The position numbers and the translations under genes are program-made. Below the pieces are notes generated by a model, which worked only from the letters and a program-made list of their open reading frames with translations, did no database searches and was not told the origin of the DNA. Shown piece by piece: positions 24,615 through 32,624 of a stretch of DNA of 64,000 nucleotides. Positions within the stretch are counted from its first letter, which is position 1. Each line of letters opens with the position of its first letter. The stretch comes from Sphingomonas sp. (GTDB lineage Bacteria; Pseudomonadota; Alphaproteobacteria; Sphingomonadales; Sphingomonadaceae): NCBI GenBank assembly GCA_019635535.1, contig JAHBZH010000001.1, positions 1,454,995 to 1,518,994 on the forward strand, in the 5' to 3' direction.

Positions 24615-25157
24615 ATGGCCATGACGTTCCGACCATCGCGCATGCCGAGGCAGCCATTCGACGCGGAGCGGCTCGAGCAGGCGGCCCTGACCTATGTCGG
24701 GCGCTATGCGACGACTCGCGCCAGGCTCGCCGCCTATCTGCGCCGCAAGCTCGCCGAGCGCGGCTGGGACGGGCCGGAAGAGCCGCCCGTCGCGGCGCTT
24801 GTCGCACACATGGCACGGCTCGGCTTTGTCGACGACCGCGCCTTCGCCGCTGCCCGCGCCGCGTCGCTCGGCCGGCGCGGTTACGGCGCGCGCCGGGTCG
24901 ACGAGGCGCTGCGCGCCGCCGGCGTTGAGAAGGAGGACGTCGCCGAGGCCAGGAAAAGGGCGGACGCAGACGCCTGGCAGGCCGCGCTGCGTTTCGCCGA
25001 GCGGCGGCGGATCGGGCCGTTTGCGGCACACGTGCCAGATCGTAACGCTTACGAAAAGAGTCTTGCGGCGATGCTGCGCGCGGGCCATCCTGTCCACTTG
25101 GCGCGACGGCTTATTTCGGCGCGACCGGGCGAGGTCCCGGAACCGGACGACGCGTAA
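24615..25157 (+). CDS. recX: Regulatory protein RecX
   Basis: A 180-residue RecX: ALTYVGRYATTRARLAAYLR, RLGFVDDRAFAAARAASLGR and GYGARRVDEALRAAGV show the three-helix repeat units. RecX caps RecA filaments and limits recombination. Its usual partner recA is not in the window. The start at 24615 gives the usual short basic N-terminus; the longer frame from 24537 overlaps the leader of the divergent FAAL gene. Confidence 0.85.
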   Translation: MAMTFRPSRMPRQPFDAERLEQAALTYVGRYATTRARLAAYLRRKLAERGWDGPEEPPVAALVAHMARLGFVDDRAFAAARAASLGRRGYGARRVDEALRAAGVEKEDVAEARKRADADAWQAALRFAERRRIGPFAAHVPDRNAYEKSLAAMLRAGHPVHLARRLISARPGEVPEPDDA

Positions 25158-25201
25158 ACGGCGGCGGTTCACAAATGTTAAAATAGTGGTAATTTTACGG
25201 G

Positions 25202-25819
25202 GTGCCGGAGCCGGTGGACCAATTGAGCATGTCGAGCGACGATATCATTGTCAGTGGCTCGTCCGTTCCCGACGGGAGCGGCGCGGATGCCGCGCTCGTC
25301 GATGAAAGCCTGCAGCGGCTGGTGGGCAGCGTGAAGTGGTTCGACGCCACGCGCGGCTTCGGCTTCATCGTCAGCGACGAGGCGGACGGCGATATCCTCG
25401 TCCATTTCAGTGTGCTCAAGGAGCATGACCGCCGCAGCCTGCCCGAGGGCGCGATTATCGAATGTCTGGTCGCGGCGCAGGAGCGCGGACTGCAGGCGCG
25501 CAAGGTGATCGATATCGATTTGAGCCAGGCGATCCTGCCCGAGCCGGGGCGCTGCCCGCCGGCGCGCGCCGACCGAATCGATCCCGCCGCCCTGATCGGC
25601 GATGCCGGCGAATTCGAGCCGGTCCACGTCAAATGGTTCAACCGGCTGCGCGGCTACGGTTTCCTGGTTCGCGACGAGGACGAGACGCAGGACATCTTCG
25701 TCCACATGGAAACGGTGCGCCGCGGCGGAATGAGCGACCTGGCGCCGGATCAGGCGCTGAAGGCGCGGATCGCGGTCGGCAAGAAAGGACCGCTGGCGGT
25801 CGAGATCGAACCGGCCTGA
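25202..25819 (+). CDS. Two-domain cold-shock protein
   Basis: A 205-residue protein with two cold-shock domains. The first (~40-105) has [16 protein letters not shown] and DILVHFSVL. The second (~137-203) has [16 protein letters not shown] and DIFVHMETV. Both keep the aromatic RNP1/RNP2 residues that stack on single-stranded RNA or DNA. Duplicate-domain CSD proteins are common in alphaproteobacteria. A GTG at 25202 and an ATG at 25229 are both possible starts, and neither has a clear ribosome site. It lies downstream of recX on the same strand. Confidence 0.88.
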   Translation: MPEPVDQLSMSSDDIIVSGSSVPDGSGADAALVDESLQRLVGSVKWFDATRGFGFIVSDEADGDILVHFSVLKEHDRRSLPEGAIIECLVAAQERGLQARKVIDIDLSQAILPEPGRCPPARADRIDPAALIGDAGEFEPVHVKWFNRLRGYGFLVRDEDETQDIFVHMETVRRGGMSDLAPDQALKARIAVGKKGPLAVEIEPA

Positions 25820-25887
25820 CGCCGGCCGCCAGGCAGCCGGCGCGCAAGCCCTTGCGCGCGCCATCGCATAGCGGCTAGGCGCGCGTC

Positions 25888-26268
25888 ATGGGTTTCTTCA
25901 AGAATCTCTTCACCTGGTGGGAAGGCGCCTCGACCGGCACCCGGCTCCACAACTGGCGCCATGGCCGCAAGGTCGGCGCGGACACGGCCGGCAACGCCTA
26001 TTTCGAAGGCAAGAAGGACGGCCGGCGCTGGGTGATCTATGCCGGTTCGAACGACGTCAGCCGGGTGCCGCCGGAATGGTATGCCTGGCTCACCCGCCAG
26101 ATCGACGCGGTCCCGGACGAGGCGTTGCCGCCGCCGCCGGCCTTCCTGCGCGCGGCGACGCCGAATCTGACCGGCACGCCGCTCGCCTTCCGTCCGCCCG
26201 GCGCGCTGGAGCGCGGTGGCCACCGCGCCGCCGCGACCGGCGATTATCAGGCCTGGATGCCCGACTGA
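25888..26268 (+). CDS. NADH:ubiquinone oxidoreductase accessory subunit, NDUFA12 family
   Basis: A 126-residue protein matching the mitochondrial B17.2/NDUFA12 family, found in alphaproteobacteria as a complex I supernumerary subunit. Evidence: KNLFTWWEGASTGTRLHNW, VGADTAGNAYFE, RWVIYAGSNDVSRVPPEWYA and the C-terminal YQAWMPD. It supports the alphaproteobacterial origin of the window. It is 3 bp upstream of a DUF2155 gene, a frequent pairing in this class. Confidence 0.9.
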   Translation: MGFFKNLFTWWEGASTGTRLHNWRHGRKVGADTAGNAYFEGKKDGRRWVIYAGSNDVSRVPPEWYAWLTRQIDAVPDEALPPPPAFLRAATPNLTGTPLAFRPPGALERGGHRAAATGDYQAWMPD

Positions 26269-26271
26269 GCC

Positions 26272-26883
26272 ATGGCCGTGCGCGCCGCAATCGGGATCCT
26301 CGCGGGCCTCGCGGCCCTGAGCGCGTGCGGGCCGAGAGGCGCCCAGGTCCAGAACGAAGCGGGCAACGAAACCACCGAGACGATCGACGTGCCGCAGACG
26401 GTGGACCGGTTGCCGACCGGCACCACGCCGATGGCCGAGCGCGTCGCCGTCATCCGGCTGCTCAACAAGCGCAACGGGCATATGCGCGAATTCGAGCTGC
26501 GGCCCGGCCAGGCGGTGCGCGCCGGCGACGTGATCGTAAGGCTGCGCGCCTGCGAGACGACCGCGCCATGGGAGGTGCAGCAGCTGACCGGCGCCTTCGT
26601 CCAGCTCGACGTGGCCAATCCGCAGGGGCAGTTCCAGCGCGTCTTCTCCGGCTGGCTTTATGCCGAATCGCCGGGGCTCAACGTCGTCGAGCACCCGATC
26701 TACGATGTGTGGCCGAGAAGCTGCGCGATGACCCATCCCGAAGGCGGCGAACCCGCCTCGGCGCCGCGCGCCGCGAGCAGCGAATCCAGCGCCTCGAACG
26801 AGACCGCCCCGGCTCCCGCATCGTCCGAAACACCGCCGCCGCCCGCACCAGAGCCTTCGCCGAGCGCGGAGGAGAGCAACTGA
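26272..26883 (+). CDS. DUF2155 lipoprotein-like protein
   Basis: A 203-residue protein with an N-terminal lipoprotein-type signal (GLAALSACG). The DUF2155 core follows (VAVIRLLNKRNGHMREFELR; VIVRLRACETTAPWE; GWLYAESPGLNVVEHPIYDV) and keeps two cysteines (RACE, SCAM). The last ~45 residues are Ser/Pro/Ala low complexity and are encoded antisense to the aat C-terminus. Function unknown; it is widespread in alphaproteobacteria beside ndufA12 and aat. Confidence 0.85.
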   Translation: MAVRAAIGILAGLAALSACGPRGAQVQNEAGNETTETIDVPQTVDRLPTGTTPMAERVAVIRLLNKRNGHMREFELRPGQAVRAGDVIVRLRACETTAPWEVQQLTGAFVQLDVANPQGQFQRVFSGWLYAESPGLNVVEHPIYDVWPRSCAMTHPEGGEPASAPRAASSESSASNETAPAPASSETPPPPAPEPSPSAEESN

Positions 26884-27416
26884 AGATAGCTTTCCTGCGT
26901 GATCTCGATCGCGCCGAGGCTCTTCAGATGGCCGGTCATGAACTGGCAGTCGAGCAGCGCGAAGCCGCCGACGATCAAGCGCGCCACCAGCCAGGCGAGC
27001 GCCACTTTCGACGCGTCGGCGCGGAGCGAGAACATGCTCTCGCCGAAAAAGGCCCGGCCGAGCCGGACGCCGTAGAGGCCGCCGACCAGATCCGCGTCCT
27101 CCCACACCTCGATCGAATGGGCATGGCCGAGCAGGTGGAGATGGGCGTAGCTCGATTCGATCTCGGCATTGATCCAGGTGTCCGTGCGCCGGGCGCAGGC
27201 GAGGACGACCTCGCCGAACGCCTGGTCGCGCGTGACCGCGAACCGGTTCGACCGCAAGGTCTTGCGCAGCGAGCGCGCCAGATGGAACCCGTCCAGCGGC
27301 AGGATCGCGCGGCGGCGCGGCTGCACCCAGAAGACGTCCGGCGCATCGCGTCCGTCCGACATCGGGAAGGCGCCGATCGCATAAGCGCGCAGCAGCAATT
27401 CCGGATCGATCGTCAT
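26700..27416 (-). CDS. aat: Leucyl/phenylalanyl-tRNA-protein transferase
   Basis: A 238-residue Aat. Conserved segments: LLRAYAIGAFPMSDG, WVQPRRRAILPLDGFH, INAEIESSYAHLHLLGHAHS, EVWEDADLVGGLYGV, FFGESMFS and LLDCQFMTGHLKSLGA. It conjugates Leu/Phe to N-terminal Lys/Arg and feeds the N-end rule pathway. The C-terminus ends VIAQLLGHTS as in relatives, with a Gly/Ala-rich insertion before it. Its last 184 bp overlap the converging DUF2155 gene. Confidence 0.92.
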   Translation of the reverse strand: MTIDPELLLRAYAIGAFPMSDGRDAPDVFWVQPRRRAILPLDGFHLARSLRKTLRSNRFAVTRDQAFGEVVLACARRTDTWINAEIESSYAHLHLLGHAHSIEVWEDADLVGGLYGVRLGRAFFGESMFSLRADASKVALAWLVARLIVGGFALLDCQFMTGHLKSLGAIEITQESYLQLLSSALGEGSGAGGGGVSDDAGAGAVSFEALDSLLAARGAEAGSPPSGWVIAQLLGHTS

Positions 27417-27460
27417 GCCTTCAGCCTATCGCCGGGCAGGTCCGGCGGGCAACCGCGCGA

Positions 27461-27802
27461 TCAGAGGATTTCGCGCACCTTGTCGACCGGGCGGGCGAGG
27501 CGAACGCCCTTGTCGGTGGCGACCAGCGGGCGCTCGATCAGGATCGGATCGGCGATCATCGCATCGAGGATCGCATCGTCCGAAACATTGTCGGCGACCA
27601 GCGCCCTGGCGCGGTCCTCGCGCATCCGCAGCCCCTCGCGCGGGGTGATGCCGGCGGCGGCGTAGAGGCGCTTCAGCTCGTCGTGCGCGGGCGAGGTCTT
27701 CAGATATTCGATCACCGTCACCTCCACGCCTTCATCGCGCAGCAGATCGAGCGTCTTGCGCGAGGTGGAGCATTTCGGATTGTGCCAGATCGTCGCCTTC
27801 AC
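27461..27802 (-). CDS. ArsC-family (thioredoxin-fold) arsenate reductase-like protein
   Basis: A 113-residue ArsC-type protein: [20 protein letters not shown] has the single catalytic Cys of the glutaredoxin-coupled family. [18 protein letters not shown] and [20 protein letters not shown] complete the fold, with the Arg residues that bind arsenate. GTG start at 27802, preceded by GGAGGC and overlapping the accC stop by 4 bp. No other arsenic genes are nearby, so a housekeeping or Spx-like role is also possible. Confidence 0.85.
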   Translation of the reverse strand: MKATIWHNPKCSTSRKTLDLLRDEGVEVTVIEYLKTSPAHDELKRLYAAAGITPREGLRMREDRARALVADNVSDDAILDAMIADPILIERPLVATDKGVRLARPVDKVREIL

Positions 27803-29154
27803 GCCTCCGGCTCCTCGCGCGCCAGCCATTCCTCCAGCCACTTGATCGTATATTTGCCCTCCTGGAATTCGGGATCGTCGAGCAGCTTCTGGTGGAGCGG
27901 GATGGTGGTCTTCACGCCCTCGATCACGAACTCCTGCAGCGCGCGCCTGAGACGGCGCATCGCGCCCTGGCGGGTGGTACCGTAGACGATCAGCTTGGCG
28001 ATCATGCTGTCGTAGTAGGGCGGCACGCGATAGCCGGAATAGAGCCCGCTATCGACGCGCACGTTCATCCCGCCCGGCGCGTGGTAATGGCTGACCAGGC
28101 CCGGCGAGGGCGCGAAGGTGACGGGGTCCTCGGCGTTGATCCGGCATTCGATCGCATGGCCGCGGAACACCACGTCCTGCTGGCGCAGGGTGAGCGGATG
28201 GCCCTCGGCGATGCGGATCTGCTCGCGCACCAGATCGAGGCCGGTGATCGCCTCCGTGACCGGATGCTCGACCTGGAGGCGGGTGTTCATCTCGATGAAG
28301 TAGAACTCGCCGTCTTCCCACAGGAACTCGATCGTGCCGGCGCCGCGATAGCCCATTTCGGCCATCGCCCTGGCGACGAGGCTGCCCATCCGCTCGCGCT
28401 CCTCGGTGGAGATGATCGGGGAGGGGGCTTCCTCCAGCACTTTCTGGTGGCGGCGCTGCAGCGAGCAGTCGCGCTCGCCCAGATGGATGGCATTGCCATT
28501 GCCGTCGCCGAAAATCTGAAATTCGATATGGCGCGGATCGCCGAGATATTTCTCGATATAAACGGTGGCGTCGCCGAAGGCGGCCTTGGCCTCGGAGCCG
28601 GCCTGCTTCATCAAAGTCTCGAGCTGGTCCTCGCTCGTGCAGACCTTCATGCCGCGCCCGCCGCCGCCGGATGCGGCCTTGATGATGACGGGATAGCCCG
28701 CTTCGGCGGCGATGCGCTTGGCCTCCGCGACATCCTCGACCGGGCCGTCCGAGCCGGGGACCAGTGGCAGGCCGAGCTTGGCGGCGGTGCGCTTCGCCTC
28801 GATCTTGTCGCCCATCGTGCGGATATGCTCGGGCTTGGGACCGATCCAGGCGATGTCGTGCCGCTCGACGATCTCGGCGAAACGGGCATTCTCGCTGAGG
28901 AAGCCGTAGCCCGGATGGATCGCGTCGGCGCCGCTGATCTCGGCCGCCGAGATGATGTTGGGGATGTTGAGATAGGAGTCGGCGGCGGGCGGCGGGCCGA
29001 TGCAGATCGCCTCGTCGGCGAGGCGGACGTGCATGGCATCGGCATCGGCGGTCGAATGGACCGCGACCGTCTTGATGCCCATCTCGTGACAGGCGCGATG
29101 GATGCGAAGGGCGATCTCGCCGCGATTCGCGATCAGAACCTTGCTGATCGCCAT
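27799..29154 (-). CDS. accC: Acetyl-CoA carboxylase, biotin carboxylase subunit
   Basis: A 451-residue biotin carboxylase: [33 protein letters not shown], the glycine-rich ATP loop [49 protein letters not shown] and [17 protein letters not shown]. It carboxylates the biotin on AccB using ATP and bicarbonate, the first step of fatty acid synthesis. It follows accB with a 1-bp overlap, the standard arrangement. Confidence 0.97.
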   Translation of the reverse strand: MAISKVLIANRGEIALRIHRACHEMGIKTVAVHSTADADAMHVRLADEAICIGPPPAADSYLNIPNIISAAEISGADAIHPGYGFLSENARFAEIVERHDIAWIGPKPEHIRTMGDKIEAKRTAAKLGLPLVPGSDGPVEDVAEAKRIAAEAGYPVIIKAASGGGGRGMKVCTSEDQLETLMKQAGSEAKAAFGDATVYIEKYLGDPRHIEFQIFGDGNGNAIHLGERDCSLQRRHQKVLEEAPSPIISTEERERMGSLVARAMAEMGYRGAGTIEFLWEDGEFYFIEMNTRLQVEHPVTEAITGLDLVREQIRIAEGHPLTLRQQDVVFRGHAIECRINAEDPVTFAPSPGLVSHYHAPGGMNVRVDSGLYSGYRVPPYYDSMIAKLIVYGTTRQGAMRRLRRALQEFVIEGVKTTIPLHQKLLDDPEFQEGKYTIKWLEEWLAREEPEA

Positions 29155-29642
29155 TATTCGATGACGACCAGCGGCTGATCGAACTCGATCGGCTGCGCGT
29201 CCTGGACGAGGATTTGCTTGACGGTGCCGGCCTTGGGCGCGGTGATCGGATTCATCACCTTCATCGCCTCGATGATCAGCAGGGTGTCGCCGGCATTGAC
29301 CTGGGCGCCGGCGGCGATGAACGGCGCGGCGCCCGGTTCGGCCGAGAGATAGACGGTGCCGACCATCGGCGATTTGACCGCATCGGCCGGCGCGGCGGCG
29401 GCGGGCGCTTCGGCGGCGGGAGCCGCTGCGGCGGGGGCCGGAGCAGCGGCCGGAGCGGCGGGCGCGGCGACATAGGTGGCGGGCGCGGCGGCGGCGTTCA
29501 GCTTGCGCTTCACGACGATGCGGCGGTCGTCATCCTCGACCTCGATCTCGCTCAGATCCTTCTCGGTCAGCAGATCGGCGAGCTGCCGGATCAGGTCGGT
29601 ATCGACCCGAATCGGCGTGCCGCTATCCTTGTCTTCGCTCAT
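29154..29642 (-). CDS. accB: Acetyl-CoA carboxylase, biotin carboxyl carrier protein
   Basis: A 162-residue BCCP. The C-terminal biotinyl domain carries the biotinylated lysine in [10 protein letters not shown] and ends in QPLVVIE. The middle is an Ala/Pro swinging linker (~50-85) typical of BCCPs. The N-terminus ([20 protein letters not shown]) binds partners. It is 60 bp after aroQ and directly before accC; aroQ-accB-accC is a widespread operon. Confidence 0.96.
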   Translation of the reverse strand: MSEDKDSGTPIRVDTDLIRQLADLLTEKDLSEIEVEDDDRRIVVKRKLNAAAAPATYVAAPAAPAAAPAPAAAAPAAEAPAAAAPADAVKSPMVGTVYLSAEPGAAPFIAAGAQVNAGDTLLIIEAMKVMNPITAPKAGTVKQILVQDAQPIEFDQPLVVIE

Positions 29643-29702
29643 CGGAACCTCGATTTTCCGCCCCGTTTCCGGGGCGCCCCACTGAAAAAAGGCGCTTCTG
29701 TG

Positions 29703-30143
29703 TCAGAGACGCGCCGCCGCGTCCAGAGCCAGCTCATAGCCCGTGGCGCCGAATCCGGCGATGGTGCCGACGGCAACGCTCGCCACCCGCGAACGGTGCC
29801 GGAAGCTCTCGCGCGCCTGCGGATTGGACAGGTGCACCTCGATCACCGGCACGGCGACGGCCTTGATCGCATCGTGCAGCGCGACCGAACTGTGCGTGTA
29901 GCCGCCGGCGTTCAGGATCACCGCCTTGGCGCCGCGCCCCTGCGCCTCGTGCAGCCAGTCGATCAGATGGCCTTCATGGTTGGACTGGCGCATGTCGATG
30001 GCGAGGCCGAGCGCCTTCGCCTTGTCCTCCAGCCGCGCGGCGATGTCGTCGAGCGTGTCGGCCCCGTAAATCTCCGGCTCGCGCGTGCCGAGCAGATTGA
30101 GGTTGGGTCCGTTGAGGACGTAGATCAAAGGTGGCGTCGCCAT
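29703..30143 (-). CDS. aroQ: 3-dehydroquinate dehydratase, type II
   Basis: A 146-residue type II dehydroquinase: LNGPNLNLLGTREPEIYG holds the catalytic Tyr and Arg, followed by MRQSNHEGHLIDWLHEA, LNAGGYTHSSVALHDA and VIEVHLSNPQARE. It makes 3-dehydroshikimate in aromatic synthesis. It is the first gene of aroQ-accB-accC-arsC-like. Its start overlaps the region of the divergent thiS frame, so the intergenic control region is very short. Confidence 0.95.
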   Translation of the reverse strand: MATPPLIYVLNGPNLNLLGTREPEIYGADTLDDIAARLEDKAKALGLAIDMRQSNHEGHLIDWLHEAQGRGAKAVILNAGGYTHSSVALHDAIKAVAVPVIEVHLSNPQARESFRHRSRVASVAVGTIAGFGATGYELALDAAARL

Positions 30144-30198
30144 GGCGGACCCCTATATGACGCTCGCGCGCAGGCTGCAAAGGCAAGGTTTCGATGGC

Positions 30199-30417
30199 AT
30201 GAGCGAAGACGGCACGATCACGATCCGCGTCAATGGCGGCCATCGCCGCATCCGCGACGGCATGACGATCGCCGACCTGGCACTGGAGCTCGGGCTGGAG
30301 CCGACCAAGGTGGCCGTGGAGCGCAATCTGGAGATTGTGCCCCGCTCGACGCTGCGCGATGTCGTGATAGAGGACGGCGACGATTTCGAGATCGTGACGT
30401 TCGTGGGCGGAGGCTGA
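30199..30417 (+). CDS. thiS: Sulfur carrier protein ThiS
   Basis: A 72-residue ubiquitin-like carrier: TITIRVNGGHRRIRDGMTIA, then LGLEPTKVAVERNLEIVPRS, ending FEIVTFVGGG with the C-terminal Gly-Gly that is thiocarboxylated. It supplies sulfur to thiazole synthase. The next gene is thiG, 3 bp away. The ATG at 30199 was chosen because the protein then begins at the beta-grasp fold; a longer frame from 30142 exists. Confidence 0.9.
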   Translation: MSEDGTITIRVNGGHRRIRDGMTIADLALELGLEPTKVAVERNLEIVPRSTLRDVVIEDGDDFEIVTFVGGG

Positions 30418-30420
30418 GTT

Positions 30421-31191
30421 TTGGACGACAATTGGACAGTCGCGGGCAGGACCTTCACGTCGCGCCTGATCGTCGGCACCGGCAAGTATAAGAGCTACGA
30501 GCAGAATGCGGCGGCGCTGGCGGCGTCGGGCGCGGAGATCGTCACGGTCGCGGTGCGGCGGGTGAACGTCTCCGATCCGGGCCAGCCGCTGCTGACCGAT
30601 TTCATCGACCCGAAGACGTTCACCTATCTGCCCAACACGGCCGGCTGCTTCACCGCCGACGATGCGGTCCGCACGCTGCGGCTGGCGCGCGAGGCCGGCG
30701 GCTGGGACCTGGTGAAGCTGGAGGTGCTGGGCGAGGCGAAGACGCTTTATCCCGACATGCGCGAGACGCTGAAGGCCACGGAGACGCTGGTCAGGGAAGG
30801 CTTCAAGCCGATGGTCTATTGCGTGGACGATCCGATCGCCGCGAAGCAGCTGGAGGAGGCCGGCGCGGTGGCGATCATGCCGCTGGGCGCGCCGATCGGC
30901 TCCGGGCTCGGCATCCAGAACCGGGTGACGATCCGGCTGATCGTCGAGGGCGCGGGCGTGCCGGTGCTGGTCGATGCCGGGGTCGGCACCGCCTCCGACG
31001 CCAGCGTGGCGATGGAGCTTGGCTGCGACGGCGTGCTGATGAACACCGCGATCGCCGAGGCGAAGGATCCGATCGCGATGGCGCGGGCGATGAAGCTGGC
31101 GGTCGAGAGCGGCCGGCTCGCCTATCGCGCCGGGCGGATGGGGCAGCGACGCTATGCCGATCCGTCAAGCCCGCTTGCGGGGCTGATCTGA
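30421..31191 (+). CDS. thiG: Thiazole synthase
   Basis: A 256-residue ThiG barrel: [50 protein letters not shown], the Schiff-base lysine in [16 protein letters not shown], and [20 protein letters not shown]. It builds the thiazole phosphate of thiamine from deoxyxylulose phosphate, dehydroglycine and ThiS sulfur. It uses a TTG start at 30421. No other thiamine genes are in the window. Confidence 0.95.
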   Translation: MDDNWTVAGRTFTSRLIVGTGKYKSYEQNAAALAASGAEIVTVAVRRVNVSDPGQPLLTDFIDPKTFTYLPNTAGCFTADDAVRTLRLAREAGGWDLVKLEVLGEAKTLYPDMRETLKATETLVREGFKPMVYCVDDPIAAKQLEEAGAVAIMPLGAPIGSGLGIQNRVTIRLIVEGAGVPVLVDAGVGTASDASVAMELGCDGVLMNTAIAEAKDPIAMARAMKLAVESGRLAYRAGRMGQRRYADPSSPLAGLI

Positions 31192-31226
31192 GGGAACGCT
31201 GCATCTTGCCCGGCCGTTGACGCGGC

Positions 31227-31379
31227 ATGGACAAGGTTTCCGCCCCCAAGGCCAAGCCCGATCCCGCTGCCCATCACAAGATCGGCGACGACAAGGGCGA
31301 GGGCGGCCAGCGCGACATCCCCGTGGACAAGGTGGAAACCGGGCAGGCCGGCGACGGCGGCGCGCCGGCTTCTCCTTGA
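31227..31379 (+). CDS. Small hydrophilic protein (50 aa), unknown function
   Basis: A 50-codon frame, MDKVSAPKAKPDPAAHHK to GGAPASP, rich in Lys, Asp, Gly and Pro and probably disordered. The ribosome site is weak. It resembles the next small gene (31438) in composition, and both would be missed by length filters. No homolog comes to mind; moderate doubt that it is translated. Confidence 0.4.
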   Translation: MDKVSAPKAKPDPAAHHKIGDDKGEGGQRDIPVDKVETGQAGDGGAPASP

Positions 31380-31437
31380 CAGGCGCGCGGCCGCATGATG
31401 CCCTTCGCGCTCCTTGGTCGTGAAGGAGGGTGAGTCG

Positions 31438-31569
31438 ATGAGTGACAAGCAATCAGGCGAGAAGAAACCGGGCGAGTGGGCGCCGGACACCGCGCCCGCC
31501 GATGGCAAGGGCGTCGGCTCCAAAGGCGACGCGCCCGCCGACAGCGGTCCGCCGCCGGGCAAGAAGTAA
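31438..31569 (+). CDS. Small disordered protein (43 aa), unknown function
   Basis: A 43-codon frame, MSDKQSGEKKPGEWAPDTAP to SGPPPGKK, preceded by AAGGAGG at good distance, the best ribosome site in this neighbourhood. Highly charged, Gly/Pro-rich, no hydrophobic core. It lies between thiG and pcm on the same strand. Confidence 0.5.
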   Translation: MSDKQSGEKKPGEWAPDTAPADGKGVGSKGDAPADSGPPPGKK

Positions 31570-31651
31570 CGGACCGCCGGACCTTCCGGCGCGTCGATGA
31601 AGGGGCCGCCGCCGGCTTGCCGGCTGCGGCCCTTTTGCATGAGGAGGGGCG

Positions 31652-32305
31652 GTGCGCGATTTCGCGGCCCTGCGCGAGGAGATGGTCGCCCGGCAGATCG
31701 CGGCGCGCGGCATAGTCGAGCCGCATCTGCTCGCCGCGATGCGCGCCGTGCCGCGCGAGGCGTTCGTGCCGGCGGAGATGGCCGATCTCGCTTATGAGGA
31801 CGGGCCGCTGCCGATCGGCGCCGGGCAGACCATTTCCCAGCCCTATATCGTCGCGCTGATGATCGAAGCGGCCGGCGTGAAGCCGGGCGACCGGGTGCTC
31901 GAGATCGGCGCGGGCTCCGGCTATGCCGCGGCCGTGATGGGGGGGATCGCGGCCGAGGTGATCGCGATCGAGCGGCATGGCGAGCTGGCCGGGCAGGCGG
32001 CGGAGCGGCTGCGGCGGCTGGGCCACGCCAATGTCGAGATCGTCGAAGGCGATGGTTCGGCGGGCTGGCCGGCGCGCGCGCCCTATGACGCGATCCTGGC
32101 GGCGGCAAGCGGGCGCCATGTGCCGCCGGCGCTGCGCGACCAACTGGGCGTTGGCGGGCGGCTGGTCATGCCGCTCGGCGCGCCGGGCGAGGCGCAGGAA
32201 CTGGTCCGGGTGGAGTGCGTCGGCATAAGCGAGTTCCGGCAGGACAGCCTGGGCGCGGTCCGCTTCGTGCCGCTGATCGGCGCGGCGGGCTGGCGGGAGG
32301 ATTGA
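31652..32305 (+). CDS. pcm: Protein-L-isoaspartate O-methyltransferase
   Basis: A 217-residue PCMT: MVARQIAARGIVEPHLLAAM, VPREAFVPAEMADLAYED, LPIGAGQTISQPYIVALM, SAM motif VLEIGAGSGYAAAVMG, YDAILAAASGRHVPPALRDQ and LVMPLGAPGEAQELVRV. It repairs isoaspartyl residues in aged proteins. GTG start at 31652 preceded by AGGAGG. Confidence 0.94.
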   Translation: MRDFAALREEMVARQIAARGIVEPHLLAAMRAVPREAFVPAEMADLAYEDGPLPIGAGQTISQPYIVALMIEAAGVKPGDRVLEIGAGSGYAAAVMGGIAAEVIAIERHGELAGQAAERLRRLGHANVEIVEGDGSAGWPARAPYDAILAAASGRHVPPALRDQLGVGGRLVMPLGAPGEAQELVRVECVGISEFRQDSLGAVRFVPLIGAAGWRED

Positions 32306-32391
32306 GCGGAACCCGCACGGCGCGGTTTCGTTTCTGCTTCAACGGCTTGAAGGCACCCAATTCGGGTGCCGCGCCTTGCAGGAGACCAGTC

Positions 32392-32562
32392 ATGGGTGAG
32401 CTCACCGACAAGATCAAAGGCAATGTCAACGAGGCGATCGGCAAGGCCAAGCAGCACAGCAAGGACCCCGAGACCCGCGACGAGGGCAAGGCCCAGGAAT
32501 TGAAGGGCAAGGGCCAGCAGTTCACCGGGAAGGTGAAGGGCGCGCTCGGCGACGACATCTGA
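32392..32562 (+). CDS. CsbD-family stress protein
   Basis: A 56-residue CsbD-like protein: MGELTDKIKGNVNEAIGKAK ... TRDEGKAQELKGKGQQF ... GALGDDI. The family is short, hydrophilic, helical and often stress-induced; the biochemical role is unknown. AGGAG precedes the ATG. A GGCACCC/GGGTGCC hairpin lies just upstream (32352-32370). Confidence 0.85.
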   Translation: MGELTDKIKGNVNEAIGKAKQHSKDPETRDEGKAQELKGKGQQFTGKVKGALGDDI

Positions 32563-32582
32563 TTTCCCAAGAGCTGGGAAGG

Positions 32583-32615
32583 GAGGCCGCTCCGGTTCGC
32601 CGGGGCGGCCTTTCG
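32583..32615. terminator. Bidirectional terminator
   Basis: AGGCCGCTCCGG pairs with CCGGGGCGGCCT, followed by TTCGTTTG, between the converging csbD and thiamine-diphosphate-enzyme genes. Confidence 0.6.
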
Positions 32616-32624
32616 TTTGGGCGG

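Noticed and set aside
31227..31379. Terminator of thiG in place of a small gene
   Set aside because: No stem followed by T residues is visible; the open frame is kept at low confidence instead.
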